Positions 1 through 9,253 of a DNA stretch of 56,381 bases are shown here, piece by piece. The notes under the pieces were generated by a model that was not told the DNA's origin, did no database searches, and was given only the letters and a program-made list of their open reading frames with translations. The stretch lies in contig JANSYR010000024.1 of NCBI GenBank assembly GCA_024742285.1, forward strand, positions 1 to 56,381, in the 5' to 3' direction. The translations under genes and the position numbers were made by a program. Numbering within the stretch: position 1 is the first letter of the stretch; every line of letters starts with the position of its first letter. The DNA comes from a bacterium (lineage in GTDB: Bacteria; Myxococcota_A; UBA9160; UBA4427).

Positions 1-860
<860 letters not shown>

Positions 861-1016
861 ATCAAATTGGACAAGTCGAGACTGGGTAAAGGACGCGTTG
901 CAGAGATGCAGCGAGTTCACCAAGGTGAAAAGTCATCGCGCTGGGCAAGACGCTCCAGCCCGGAAAGATATTCAACGATCAGGATCTGCGGATCTGTGAA
1001 AACGAAAAGACGGTTT

Positions 1017-1132
<116 letters not shown>

Positions 1133-1141
1133 ATTGAACTG

Positions 1142-1193
1142 AACGGCCCCCGCGAACCGACGACAGTCGGAATCGCGGGGGCCGTTTTCGTTT
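1142..1193 (+). terminator. rRNA operon intrinsic terminator
   Basis: A perfect 12-bp stem (CGGCCCCCGCGA at 1144-1155 with its complement at 1173-1184) encloses a second small hairpin (CCGAC/GTCGG, 1157-1170). It is followed by TTTTCGTTT. It sits directly after 5S and also separates the operon from the convergent FG-GAP gene. Confidence 0.9.
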
Positions 1194-1246
1194 CGGGGCG
1201 CGCGACGGGGAGCCGCGCGGGAGGGCGCTGCTCCTCGAGAACGCGC

Positions 1247-2806
1247 TCAGCGTTCGGGCGCCGCCATCCAGCGTGCGGCCCCGTTCTCGGAGGCGACGAA
1301 CCCTGCGCCACCTCGGAAGATGCTCGTTCCGGAGGTCTGATCCTCGAAGACCTGCAGCTCGTAGCTGCCCTGGTCCCCGAAGCTCACCACGATCTCGTCG
1401 CGGCCATCCGCGTCGATGTCACCGAACGCCGGCCGGACGGTCTCGTTCGCTTCTCGGGCCGCGTCGCGCCCGACCTGCATCCGCAGGAAGCCGGGGTAGC
1501 GGTCGATCTGCGTCGAGAGGGCATCATCCAGGAAGAGCACCCAGCTGTCGCTGCCGGCGCCGTAGCCGATCGCGAACTCGTCGAGGCCGTCTCCGTCCCA
1601 GTCTCCGAGCGTGGGGTACGTCCCGCCACCCCGACCATCGTCGTCTCTCGCACCCGCCACCCGGACGATGCCGTTTCCGTTCTCGATGCTCTCGTGCCGG
1701 GCGAAGGCGCGGAGACCGTCGTCCAGGATCGCGATCGCGCGATGTCCGGCCGCGGTGAAGCCGACGACGAGCTCGTCTCGTCCGTCGCCGTCGATGTCGC
1801 CGAGGGCCGGCACACATCCTGTTCCGGCACTCCCCAGCCCCCCGGGCGTGGGCGCGCGGACGATGCCGCCCGTGGAGCCCGCGAAGGGGGCGAAGCCCGT
1901 GTCCGCGCTGTCGAACGCGGCGAGGTTCGAATTCGCTGCAGGGCCGAGGCCGATCACGAGTTCGTTTCGCCCGTCGCCGTCGACGTCGCCGCAGGCCGGA
2001 TGGGTCTGACCGTCCGCCCTGTGGTAGTCGGCGTCCCCTGCGACCACGGAGTCGATCGAGGAGACGTCACCATTCTCGAGATGGATGAGGGCGACCTGGC
2101 CGTCGCTGCCGGGGCCGAAGCCGACGACGAGGTCGCTGTCGCCATCGCCGTCGAGGTCGCACCGCGTCGGTCGCAGATCGCGCGTGGCGGCGAGGGAGTC
2201 GATCGTCAGGTCGACCACGCGGCCATCGCCGTGAACCATCGAGATGAGGCCGGAGGCGTCCGACGTCAGCCCGATGCTCGCCATGGCGTATTGCGCGGCG
2301 AGCGTCGTCCCGAATCCCGGGTCGACGACCGGATCCGAGATCCACTCCCGCTCGGGGGGCAGTTCGGGGGTCGGCTCCGGAGCCGGCTCCCCGCCGGGCC
2401 CCGGCGAAATCGGAGCCGCCCGCAGGTGGTATTCGTTCGAGAAGACCGACTCCAGGCCGTTCTCGTCGTAGCTCGAGAGCGCGACGTAGAGATCGGTCGA
2501 GGTGTCGATGTTGGTCGAATAGGCGAGGACGGAATCGTCTTCGCTCGGCCGGCCGAGGTCGACCTGCTGGACGTAGTTGCCGCTCTCGGTGCCGAGGTGG
2601 AGCATGTATCCGACGACCGTCGGCGTGGGGCTCGGGCGGAACAGGATGTAGTGGTGTTCCGGCCCGGCCATCGCCTCGCCCTGGAGCCCCAGGGTGAGAA
2701 GCGCCGTCAGGAGACCCAGACGGTGCAGCGCGCGTCTTCGCGAAACGGAAGCGCGCGACGGTCGAGGAAGGAAGCAGGTCGTGGATCGCAGGGTCTTGCT
2801 CGGCAT
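1247..2806 (-). CDS. secreted FG-GAP/VCBS repeat protein with N-terminal fibronectin-III-like domain
   Basis: 519 residues from ATG at 2806. An in-frame upstream start at 2926 exists, but the chosen start puts an Arg-rich n-region and hydrophobic core (LGLLTALLTLGL) with an AMAG cleavage site at the N-terminus. Residues about 50-145 look like a fibronectin-III/beta-sandwich domain. A Pro/Glu-rich linker follows, then at least five repeats carrying DxDGDGRDE-type calcium loops and FG-GAP spacing, i.e. a beta-propeller. It is presumably exported and surface or periplasmic. No enzymatic motif is visible, and propellers of this kind usually bind ligands or partner proteins. No strong ribosome-binding site precedes the start. 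It stands alone and converges on the rRNA operon. Confidence 0.8.
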   Translation of the reverse strand: MPSKTLRSTTCFLPRPSRASVSRRRALHRLGLLTALLTLGLQGEAMAGPEHHYILFRPSPTPTVVGYMLHLGTESGNYVQQVDLGRPSEDDSVLAYSTNIDTSTDLYVALSSYDENGLESVFSNEYHLRAAPISPGPGGEPAPEPTPELPPEREWISDPVVDPGFGTTLAAQYAMASIGLTSDASGLISMVHGDGRVVDLTIDSLAATRDLRPTRCDLDGDGDSDLVVGFGPGSDGQVALIHLENGDVSSIDSVVAGDADYHRADGQTHPACGDVDGDGRNELVIGLGPAANSNLAAFDSADTGFAPFAGSTGGIVRAPTPGGLGSAGTGCVPALGDIDGDGRDELVVGFTAAGHRAIAILDDGLRAFARHESIENGNGIVRVAGARDDDGRGGGTYPTLGDWDGDGLDEFAIGYGAGSDSWVLFLDDALSTQIDRYPGFLRMQVGRDAAREANETVRPAFGDIDADGRDEIVVSFGDQGSYELQVFEDQTSGTSIFRGGAGFVASENGAARWMAAPER

Positions 2807-3136
2807 GACCAGTGATTCGGGTGCCGCCGCAGGGGCCTCCGTGATCGCCCTCACCGGGGCTCGCTTCCCGCTTCGGAATTCCGGATGGCCGTGACGGATG
2901 ACCCGCGAACACGTGACGCCCGGCACGGTCGGCGGTGCCGGCGAGACGGCCGATCGCGGTCGAGCGACCCGCGCCGCGGCGGAACCGCCGGGCGGGGCGC
3001 GGACGGAATCGCCTTCGTGACCCGTTCCGGCGACGCTCCTCCGCGCTGCGGCCCTTCCACGTCCGACTTGCGCGCGTCTGAGCCGAGGGAGAGGAGAGGG
3101 GGCCCGACGGGGTGCCCTCCGTGCGCTCCAAGAGGA
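2807..3136. other. gene-free interval upstream of the FG-GAP gene
   Basis: About 330 nt between the FG-GAP start and the terminator of the motor operon. Open frames here are shadows with poor composition. I see no RNA gene or repeat; it presumably holds the FG-GAP promoter, but no convincing -35/-10 pair can be named. Confidence 0.5.
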
Positions 3137-3166
3137 ACGGCCGGCCCCGCGAGCGGGGCCGGCCGT
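3137..3166 (-). terminator. terminator of the ExbD-TonB-ExbB-like operon
   Basis: A nearly perfect 30-bp palindrome (ACGGCCGGCCCCGC against its complement, 2-nt centre) lies 30 nt beyond the last stop codon of the minus-strand operon. Read on the minus strand it is followed by TTCCTCTT, a weak U-rich tail. Confidence 0.7.
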
Positions 3167-3196
3167 CGTTCGTCCGGATGGCGGGAGCGGCTCGGT

Positions 3197-3769
3197 CTAC
3201 GCCGCCTCTTCCTCCCCGTCCACCTCGAGACCCGCATCGATCGAGCGGGCCAGGCGACCGTAGAGGCCGATCTTCAGGCTCTCGAGGGTCGCGTAGCCGA
3301 CGAGGGCGAAGATCGTCGAGGAGAGCGCCAGGGCGAGGGCGCCCATCTGCAGCACGTCGTTCGAGATCCGCATCGAGAGCAGCAGGACCGCGAGGCCGCA
3401 GGTCGTCCCGATGAAGCCGATCGGCGGCAGGATGTTGGCGTACATCGAGATCGGCTGGGCGAAGCTGGTCTCGTAATCGTCGATCACCAGCTGCTTGGCC
3501 GCGTCGCGCACGAAGGGCAGCTCCTGATCGCCGTCGAGCTGTCGCGTCGCCGAGGTCGCGACCGCACGGGTCAGGGCGACGACGCCGGTCGCTCCAGCCG
3601 CGCCCGGGTCGCGGGGAAGGGCCGTCGCACGACGGGCCCGCCAGCAGAGGAGGGTGCCCCGCGCGAGCGGGATCCAGACGGCGATCAGGGAGATCGCGCA
3701 GACGACGAGGGTCACGCGGAGCTCGCGGGTGCCCAGGTCGAGGATGGGTTCGATCATGACCGGATCCAT
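3197..3769 (-). CDS. MotA/TolQ/ExbB proton-channel family protein
   Basis: 190 residues from ATG at 3769, preceded by a strong GGGAGGTG ribosome-binding site. It has one N-terminal membrane helix (about 20-38) and the family signature in the C-terminal half. That half contains a helix with PPIGFIGTTCGLAVLLLS and a second helix with LALALSSTIFALVGYA, the Pro/Gly/Thr residues lining the ion path in TolQ/ExbB/MotA. An acidic tail ends the protein. It is the inner-membrane stator/motor subunit expected to use the proton (or sodium) gradient. It is the last gene of a five-gene minus-strand operon; its start overlaps the preceding lipoprotein stop by one base (TGATG). It pairs functionally with the ExbD-like protein at 7726-8265. 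Confidence 0.88.
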   Translation of the reverse strand: MDPVMIEPILDLGTRELRVTLVVCAISLIAVWIPLARGTLLCWRARRATALPRDPGAAGATGVVALTRAVATSATRQLDGDQELPFVRDAAKQLVIDDYETSFAQPISMYANILPPIGFIGTTCGLAVLLLSMRISNDVLQMGALALALSSTIFALVGYATLESLKIGLYGRLARSIDAGLEVDGEEEAA

Positions 3770-4320
3770 CAGGCACCTCCCGTCTGGTGTCGGAGGAGGG
3801 CGATCCCCTGCTCGAGTGTGACCGCCTGTCCCGTCGGGTAGAGCACGAGCATGCTGGTCATCGAGGCGAACTCCTCCTCGAGTCGGTCGATCGTCGCGCG
3901 GACGGCGCCGGCGTCGCCGATCTGGTGGAGCAGCACGGCCTTCGAGAGCAGGAGCTCCGCGTGGAAGGGGCGCAGCTCGGGATGCGAGACCGCACCGTCG
4001 TGCTCGATCAGCGGGTCGACGCGATCGGTCAGGTAGGGCCGGGCGAAGCGCACGAAGCGCTCGATGCCCGCGGCCTTGCCGTGTCGCTGGAGCTGCTCGA
4101 GGGTGAGGCGGAAGCTTCCGAGGTCGCGACGGACGCGACGCATCGAGTACTTGCGCTGGGCGAGGGCCTCTCCGGCGAGCTGGGCCTCGAGGGCTTCGCT
4201 GCCGGACTGGCGCTCGAAGAAGGCGGCCTGCGGGCCGTTCTGGAAGAGGCAGCCCGTGGTCAGGACCGCGGTGGCGACGCTCAGGGCGAGCGGCGTCAGG
4301 AGTCGGCGGGTTCGATTCAT
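3769..4320 (-). CDS. small lipoprotein of the motor operon
   Basis: 183 residues from ATG at 4320, with GAGGA upstream. A short basic n-region and hydrophobic core end in lipobox LTTGC with the acylated Cys at residue 24. The residue after it is Leu, so outer-membrane sorting is likely under the usual +2 rule. The mature part is almost all helical, with TPR-like helix pairs (ALEAQLAGEALAQRKY, AELLLSKAVLLHQIGDAG). It carries no catalytic motif. It lies between the large coiled-coil protein (47-nt gap) and the ExbB-like gene (1-nt overlap), so it is probably a structural partner tethering the complex to the outer membrane. I do not recognise a named family. Confidence 0.75.
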   Translation of the reverse strand: MNRTRRLLTPLALSVATAVLTTGCLFQNGPQAAFFERQSGSEALEAQLAGEALAQRKYSMRRVRRDLGSFRLTLEQLQRHGKAAGIERFVRFARPYLTDRVDPLIEHDGAVSHPELRPFHAELLLSKAVLLHQIGDAGAVRATIDRLEEEFASMTSMLVLYPTGQAVTLEQGIALLRHQTGGA

Positions 4321-4367
4321 CGTCGTCGTTCCTCGTCGAGGGTTCTGGTCGTGTGTTGCGTGAATGC

Positions 4368-6614
4368 TCATCGTTCCTCCCCGGCGGCCCAGCTCTGGAG
4401 GATCTCCCACGCGGCCTGGGAGCCCGCGCTGGTGGCCTCCGGGGCCGGTGCCGGACCGGTCGTCGGCGCGTACTCCTCCGCGTAGCGGCGGAGCAGACCG
4501 TGGACCGGGTGGTCGCGCTGGGCGGCGAGCTCGCTCTGCAGCGCCTCGTGTCCGAGCGTGGCCTTGAAGGTCGGGAGCGAGTGGGCGATCGCCCGGATGC
4601 GCGCCTCGAGGCGCTCGTGGTTCGAGCCGAGCCGTTCGAGATCGAGGCCGAGCTGGGCGATCTGCTCGCTCTGCCGCGTGCGCCCGTTGCCGCCGATGGC
4701 GACCGCCGGCGGGGCGGGGCCCTCGTTCTCGCCGGAGAGCTCCGCGGCCAGTCGGTGGGCCTCACGGCGCTCCGTGTTCAGGCCGTCGCGCTCGGTCCGG
4801 GTCGCCGCCACCCGGGCCGCGACGTCGTCCCGCTCCGCCTGCAGGCGAGCGAACTCCGCTTCGAGCTCGGGGAGCTTCGACTCGTCGGCGAAGCCGAAGT
4901 AGACGAGGCTGCGATCGTTCTCGAAGGCGGTGCGGAAGCTGGCCATCTCCTGTCCCCAGACGCTGCCGTTCTCGATCCAGCGATCGAGGTGGCGCGAGCG
5001 GACGACCCCGTCGGCGATCGGCTTCGCCACCGCCAGGAAATCGCTCTCGCGGCCGGAGCGCTGGAGAGCGACCGCGAGGGTCGACCACAGGGCCCGATCG
5101 AAGGGGAAGTACCCGAGCGCCGTCTGGTACTGGGTGATTGCCTCTTCGAGCTGGTCGACGGAAGCGTCGCCGCCGGCGAAGAAGAGCACGCCGTCGCCGA
5201 TCCCCCGGGCCGCCAGGTAGGCGCCGAAGTAGGCGGAGTCGGGTAGGGACTCGCCGGTCGGATCCCCGGCGAACGACTCGAAGGCGTGGAGATAGCGCGA
5301 GTAGGTGTTGATCGCGTGGACGATCGCCTCGTCGGACGCCGGACCGCCCTGGTCGCGCCGCGACATGTAGTAGGCGGCCGCGTTGAAGCTCGCCTCCTGG
5401 ATCTCGGACCACAGGCCCTGCATCGCCGTCAGGTAGGCGTCGCGCCCCTGATCGACGTAGCCCTGCCGGTCCCAGTCGCCGTCCTTGGCCGCGTGGAGCG
5501 AGCCGTAGAGCTCGAGCGCGCGCTCGATGCTGAACGGGATGTCGAGGGTCACTTCCGTCTCGGTGCGTTCGGCGGTGGCGTAGACCTCGCCGACCTGGCG
5601 CAGCGCCCGGGAGTAGATCGCGATCTGTCCCTGGAGCGTGTTCGCGTTGCGCATCGCGCGCTGGTACGCGGCGACGGTGTCGCGGACGGCGGCCTCGCTG
5701 GCCGCGTCGAAGCCGTTCTCGGCGAGATGCTTGCGCGCCCGCTGATGGGCGCGTTCGGCTTCGATCAGCGCGAGGGTGTAGCTCAGGCTGCCGCCGTCGC
5801 TCTCCGCGCCGTCGAGCCGCGCGACCACGTGGTCGAGGAAGGCCTTCGACGTCGCATCGACCGGAATCGCTTCCGGGTCTGCGCCGACGCGTTCGTCGGT
5901 CAGGACCCGGACGATGGCGCCGAGGGAGTCGATGTCTCCGTCGAGGGCCGCCGTCTGGCTCTGCACCAGGATCAGGCGGGCGACGCTCTCGTAGAGGTGC
6001 GGAAGCGTCCGTACGAACCCGGCGTTGCCGTTCTCGGTCAGAGCGAGGGTCTTGTAGGTCTCGAAGGGGACTTCGAGGGGCGTGATCACGCCGAGCCAGA
6101 CCGAGAGGATCTGGTCGACGAATGCCGCGGCGTCACCGCCCTGCAGTGCCTCGTGAGCGTGGATCGTGTGGAACCAGTAGCGGTTCTCGTGCCGGTCGAG
6201 GCGATCCTCGAGCTGGTCGATCGTCGCGACGGCGTCGGCGAGACCGGAGCGTCGGTCGCCGATCCGGTGGAGGAGCAGCTCCGCGATCGCCTTGCGTCGG
6301 AGCTGGATTTCCGTCATCGGCGTCTTGCTCGCGGCGAGCGCCGGGAAGGTCTCCGCGTGGTAGTCCGCGAGGCTCCGGCCGACCACGTGCGTGGTGCGCT
6401 CGAGGAGCGCGCGCAGGTCGGCTTCGTCCGCCGCCGAGTAGACGTAGGCGTGATCGAGGTAGTCGTTCCAGCTCGGCTGCGCCGCGGCCATCGCCTTCGG
6501 GGCGACGAAGGCGAGGAGGCCTGCGAGCACGCCGAGCACGGCCGCGGGCCGCGTCGACGTTCGGGGCCGACGCAACCGGCGACCCGGTCCATGGTCGAGG
6601 GATGTCTGCATCAT
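4368..6614 (-). CDS. large periplasmic helical-repeat/coiled-coil protein of the motor operon
   Basis: 748 residues. The start is ATG at 6614 (a second ATG follows at 6611); it overlaps the upstream TonB-like gene by ATGA, with AAGGAG 11 nt before it. A long basic n-region, hydrophobic stretch (VLGVLAGLLAFVA) and AMA-AAQ cleavage site indicate export. The bulk (about 50-570) is alpha-helical with TPR-like spacing (for example YQTALGYFPFDRALWSTLAVAL). Residues about 578-680 form a heptad-rich, Arg/Glu-rich coiled coil. No enzyme motif is visible. Its position between a TonB-like and a lipoprotein gene argues for a periplasm-spanning scaffold. The paralogous helix pattern in the next lipoprotein suggests that the two interact. 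Family not recognised. Confidence 0.78.
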   Translation of the reverse strand: MMQTSLDHGPGRRLRRPRTSTRPAAVLGVLAGLLAFVAPKAMAAAQPSWNDYLDHAYVYSAADEADLRALLERTTHVVGRSLADYHAETFPALAASKTPMTEIQLRRKAIAELLLHRIGDRRSGLADAVATIDQLEDRLDRHENRYWFHTIHAHEALQGGDAAAFVDQILSVWLGVITPLEVPFETYKTLALTENGNAGFVRTLPHLYESVARLILVQSQTAALDGDIDSLGAIVRVLTDERVGADPEAIPVDATSKAFLDHVVARLDGAESDGGSLSYTLALIEAERAHQRARKHLAENGFDAASEAAVRDTVAAYQRAMRNANTLQGQIAIYSRALRQVGEVYATAERTETEVTLDIPFSIERALELYGSLHAAKDGDWDRQGYVDQGRDAYLTAMQGLWSEIQEASFNAAAYYMSRRDQGGPASDEAIVHAINTYSRYLHAFESFAGDPTGESLPDSAYFGAYLAARGIGDGVLFFAGGDASVDQLEEAITQYQTALGYFPFDRALWSTLAVALQRSGRESDFLAVAKPIADGVVRSRHLDRWIENGSVWGQEMASFRTAFENDRSLVYFGFADESKLPELEAEFARLQAERDDVAARVAATRTERDGLNTERREAHRLAAELSGENEGPAPPAVAIGGNGRTRQSEQIAQLGLDLERLGSNHERLEARIRAIAHSLPTFKATLGHEALQSELAAQRDHPVHGLLRRYAEEYAPTTGPAPAPEATSAGSQAAWEILQSWAAGEER

Positions 6615-7720
6615 CTCGTTTCGATCTCCTTGCTGGGAGTTCCTTCCAGGCAGCGCAGGGCGCGCTCCAGGACTTCGCACGCGTTGCGCGGGCCGCTCGT
6701 GGCTCGCTTCGGCGTGTCGTGATTGCGGGCGCCCATCAGGAAGGCGTTCAGGTTCCGCGTCTCGAGGAAGCGGTAGGCGCCTTCGGCGTGGGTGCAGGTG
6801 GGTCGGTCGGCGGCGGCGAGCATGATCCGTCGCTTGAGCGCGTCCTGGCGTCCGGCCGGGTGGCAGTCGGGCAGGTCTTCGAGGGGCACCGCCTCCCAGC
6901 CCTCGGAATGGAGCTGGTCGAGCGCGGCTTCGCGCACGGCGAGGGCCGCGGCGTTCGAGGACGTCGCGACGGCCGGCAGCGCCCGGTCGCGGGCCCCCTG
7001 AACCGGGACTGCGGTGGCGTCCGCGTCGAGGCCGGCGAGGAAGGCGCGCCGATCGTTCATCGCGTCCCAGGCGGGCGTCGCGGGGGTGTCGGCTCCGCTT
7101 CGGGCGGTGGGGCGCGCGTTCTCGCGGGTGACGTCCGGGAGGGTGCGCGGCGTGTCCGGTCCGCCGTCGGGTGTGCTGCCGGCGCGGGGGCTTCGCGGGA
7201 CGGCCAGCGCGAGATCGGCCAGGGCGCGCGCCGTCGGGAGACCACCGGGCCGCGTCGCTGCGGGGCGATTCGGCGCCGGCTGCGTCGCCAGCTCCGGGAT
7301 CGACGGCGCACGGGTCGCCGCGAGCGCGCGGGGATCGAAGGGGAGCGTCGTTTCCGGCTCCGCCTCGGGGGCGGGCTGCGGCGACGCGTCGGCGCGAATG
7401 TCCGGCACCGGGATCGGCTCGCTCTTCGCGAGCGGCCGCGGCTTCGGGGGCACGATCGGATCCGGCGGCACGTCCCAGGCATCGGCGACGAGGACCGTCG
7501 GCACTTCGAGTCCCTCCGGCGGGGTCGTCGCGACCGAGGCCAGGCTGCCTACCAGGGCCGTAAGGACCAGGCAGGCCAAGCCGGGCGCGAGCGATCCGAG
7601 CCGCTCGCCGGCGATCGGTGCGCGCGCCGTCGTCGACAGCGACTCCGTCTCGATCGGGGTGCCGAGGGATAGACGCGCGGCGCCGCGCCCGAAGCGGCGA
7701 TGCATCAAGAGGGGATCCAT
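6611..7720 (-). CDS. proline-rich TonB-like envelope-spanning protein with a four-cysteine C-terminal domain
   Basis: 369 residues from ATG at 7720, five bases after the ExbD-like stop. An N-terminal cytoplasmic stretch of about 45 residues is followed by one membrane helix (LACLVLTALVGSLASV). Next comes a very Pro/Ala-rich segment (PPDPIVPPKPRPLAK onwards, about 80-240) like the rigid periplasmic arm of TonB. The last 110 residues are helical with four cysteines in contexts CHP, CTH, CEV and CLE, which could form two disulfides. This end does not look like the canonical TonB beta-alpha-beta domain. The role inferred is transmission of ExbB/ExbD-type force across the periplasm. Its 3' end overlaps the next start by 4 nt. 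Confidence 0.72.
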   Translation of the reverse strand: MDPLLMHRRFGRGAARLSLGTPIETESLSTTARAPIAGERLGSLAPGLACLVLTALVGSLASVATTPPEGLEVPTVLVADAWDVPPDPIVPPKPRPLAKSEPIPVPDIRADASPQPAPEAEPETTLPFDPRALAATRAPSIPELATQPAPNRPAATRPGGLPTARALADLALAVPRSPRAGSTPDGGPDTPRTLPDVTRENARPTARSGADTPATPAWDAMNDRRAFLAGLDADATAVPVQGARDRALPAVATSSNAAALAVREAALDQLHSEGWEAVPLEDLPDCHPAGRQDALKRRIMLAAADRPTCTHAEGAYRFLETRNLNAFLMGARNHDTPKRATSGPRNACEVLERALRCLEGTPSKEIETR

Positions 7721-7725
7721 CCCGA

Positions 7726-8265
7726 CTAACGCGTTTCCGTCGCGGCGGCGGCGGCGACGTCGTTCGGGGCCGGGGTCGCTTCGTTCGTGGAGGGCGCGCC
7801 GGCGCCCGGTCGAACGGCGCTGACGCGCGCGCCGCCCCAGGTCTCGTCGAGCAGGGCGACGGCGACGAGGAGATCCTCGGCACGCGCGTCGCGGTGGGGC
7901 GCCAGGATCGGCTTGGTTTCGCCGCGACGGTCGAGGAGTCCGAGCGCGGCGGCGAGGTCCTCGGCGCTGCGCGACGTCGACGCGTCGGGGTCGGCGCCCG
8001 GCTCGATCAGCACGAAGGGCGCGTGGCTCGCGGCTTCGTCGACGGGGGCGGGCAGCGGGTGGATACGGAGCTGCCACACGTCGGCCTTCGCGGGAAGATC
8101 GGTGGGTGCGCCGGGGCCGTGGATGCGCGGGATCTCGATCGTCGCGAGATCGAGACGGTCCGGGTTCTCGCGCGGCCCGATCTGGGTGAACGCGATCAGG
8201 AGCAGGAACGCCAGATCGACGAAGGAGAAGAGCCAGATCGGCGCAGATCGTTCGTGTCGCAACAT
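7726..8265 (-). CDS. ExbD/TolR-family protein
   Basis: 179 residues from ATG at 8265. A short basic cytoplasmic start leads into a single membrane helix SFVDLAFLLLIAF, in which Asp17 is the conserved proton-relay aspartate of ExbD/TolR/MotB. The periplasmic part has an ExbD-like alternation of short beta strands and helices (LLDRRGETKPILAPHRDARAE). The tail is Ala/Thr-rich. In-frame starts further upstream (8337 ATG, 8385 GTG) would add a poorly conserved-looking leader, so I place the start just before the helix. No ribosome-binding site is evident. Instead a stable inverted-repeat structure ends two bases before the start. First gene of the operon. Confidence 0.8.
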   Translation of the reverse strand: MLRHERSAPIWLFSFVDLAFLLLIAFTQIGPRENPDRLDLATIEIPRIHGPGAPTDLPAKADVWQLRIHPLPAPVDEAASHAPFVLIEPGADPDASTSRSAEDLAAALGLLDRRGETKPILAPHRDARAEDLLVAVALLDETWGGARVSAVRPGAGAPSTNEATPAPNDVAAAAATETR

Positions 8266-8267
8266 GT

Positions 8268-8321
8268 GCAACGGGATCGGAATCCGACCGGCAAGCCTTG
8301 AGCAAGTTGCCGTCCCGTTGC
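8268..8321 (-). promoter_or_regulatory. three-way-junction RNA leader (or DNA palindrome) before the ExbD-like start
   Basis: A 54-nt element built almost wholly of nested complementarity. The outer stem is GCAACGGGA (8268-8276) with 8313-8321 (9 bp). Inside are a small hairpin TCGG-AAT-CCGA (8277-8287) and a second stem CGGCAA/TTGCCG (8289-8294 with 8307-8312), extended by CTT/AAG over a GAGC loop. Only one base is unpaired at the junction. On the minus strand it ends two bases before the ATG of the operon. An AT-rich -10-like stretch (AAATTAAT) lies just upstream, so the transcript may begin with it. Regulatory role is inferred; it does not match a riboswitch class I know. Confidence 0.55.
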
Positions 8322-8518
8322 CGATTAATTTCCCCATCCTGAGGGGGGCCGGCTTCTCACAAGAGAATCCGGTGACGCGCATCACGCTTGCGCGAGAGCG
8401 ACGTTTCAGCGTGCGACGTTCGCCGGATGGGGGGCGATCCCGGCTCGGGAAATCGCCGGAGCGGAGCTTGCGGCGGAGCCCCCGGCTGCCTGGGGGATCG
8501 TCCTCCCGTCGCGCGCGG

Positions 8519-8938
8519 CTACCAGACGCCCGTGTTCTCCATCGAAGCCCACGGCTCCTGGGGCGTGAGGCCCTGGCCCTTCTGGATCAGCTCGACCGAG
8601 ATGCCGTCGGGCGAGCGGATGAACGCCATGTGTCCGTCGCGGGGCGGGCGATTGATGGTCACGCCGCCGTCCATCAGCTTCTGGCAAGCGCCGTAGATGT
8701 CCTCGACCTCGTACGCGAGGTGACCGAAGTTGCGCCCGCCATCGTATTCCTCGGGGTCCCAGTTGTGGGTCAACTCGACCTGCGCCGCTTCGTCACCGGG
8801 AGCGGAGAGGAAGACGAGGGTGAAGCGACCGGCTTCGACGTCGACGCGATGGCGCTCTTCGAGACCGAGCAGGTCGCAGTAGAAGCGGAGGGAGGCGTCG
8901 ATGTCGGTCACGCGGACCATCGTGTGCAGGTATCGCAA
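8519..8938 (-). CDS. gloA: lactoylglutathione lyase (glyoxalase I)
   Basis: 139 residues starting at TTG 8938 with AGGAG eight bases upstream; the start gives the family's usual MRYLHTM opening. It isomerises the methylglyoxal-glutathione hemithioacetal to S-lactoylglutathione in the cytoplasm. The four metal ligands of the family are visible: His5, Glu55 (QVELTHNW), His73 (NFGHLAYEV) and Glu116 (SVELIQ). The NWDPEEYDGGRNFGHLA block is a glyoxalase I signature. Length is normal. It is a single gene divergent from the diadenylate cyclase. Confidence 0.95.
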   Translation of the reverse strand: MRYLHTMVRVTDIDASLRFYCDLLGLEERHRVDVEAGRFTLVFLSAPGDEAAQVELTHNWDPEEYDGGRNFGHLAYEVEDIYGACQKLMDGGVTINRPPRDGHMAFIRSPDGISVELIQKGQGLTPQEPWASMENTGVW

Positions 8939-9253
8939 AGCGGGCTCCTGTTCGGGCGGGACGCCGGAAGAGTAAGCGCTGGCTCGCGGCCGCGCCGCCT
9001 CTCTCGATCGACTCCGGGATCTGCGCTAAACCCCTGGCATCGATCGTGATTCGCGATCGACACCCCCCGGTTGGAGTCGCAGGAGCAGACCCCCTGGAGC
9101 CGCGCGGCCTTTCGGCCGCGCCAAGCGAACCGGAACCGGAACCGGCCGTGCCCTGACCGAGGGCCGGGTCGGCGGAGTGGTGTTGGACGCGAGGCGTAGC
9201 CGAGACTTCGGACGGGTGTTGGGCGCGATCGGCGTGGCCGAGTCGACGGATGG
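8939..9253. other. divergent intergenic region gloA / diadenylate cyclase
   Basis: 315 nt without a gene. It contains an 8-bp hairpin GCGCGGCC-TTTC-GGCCGCGC at 9102-9121. There is a short GGAACC direct repeat near 9131. The first two copies of a degenerate 38-bp tandem repeat run into the cyclase start. The opposite-strand frame across it is a shadow. Confidence 0.6.

Noticed and set aside
861-1016. tRNA in the 23S-5S spacer
   Set aside because: No cloverleaf, T-loop or CCA-end pattern found.
6122-7672. 516-codon plus-strand frame opposite the motor operon
   Set aside because: Composition is Arg/Gly/Ala-rich shadow; the minus-strand genes have signals, overlaps and ribosome-binding sites.
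8268-8321. tRNA or tRNA-like gene
   Set aside because: The folded element has an acceptor-like stem and two arms but no D-arm, no 7-nt T-loop and no anticodon-loop geometry.
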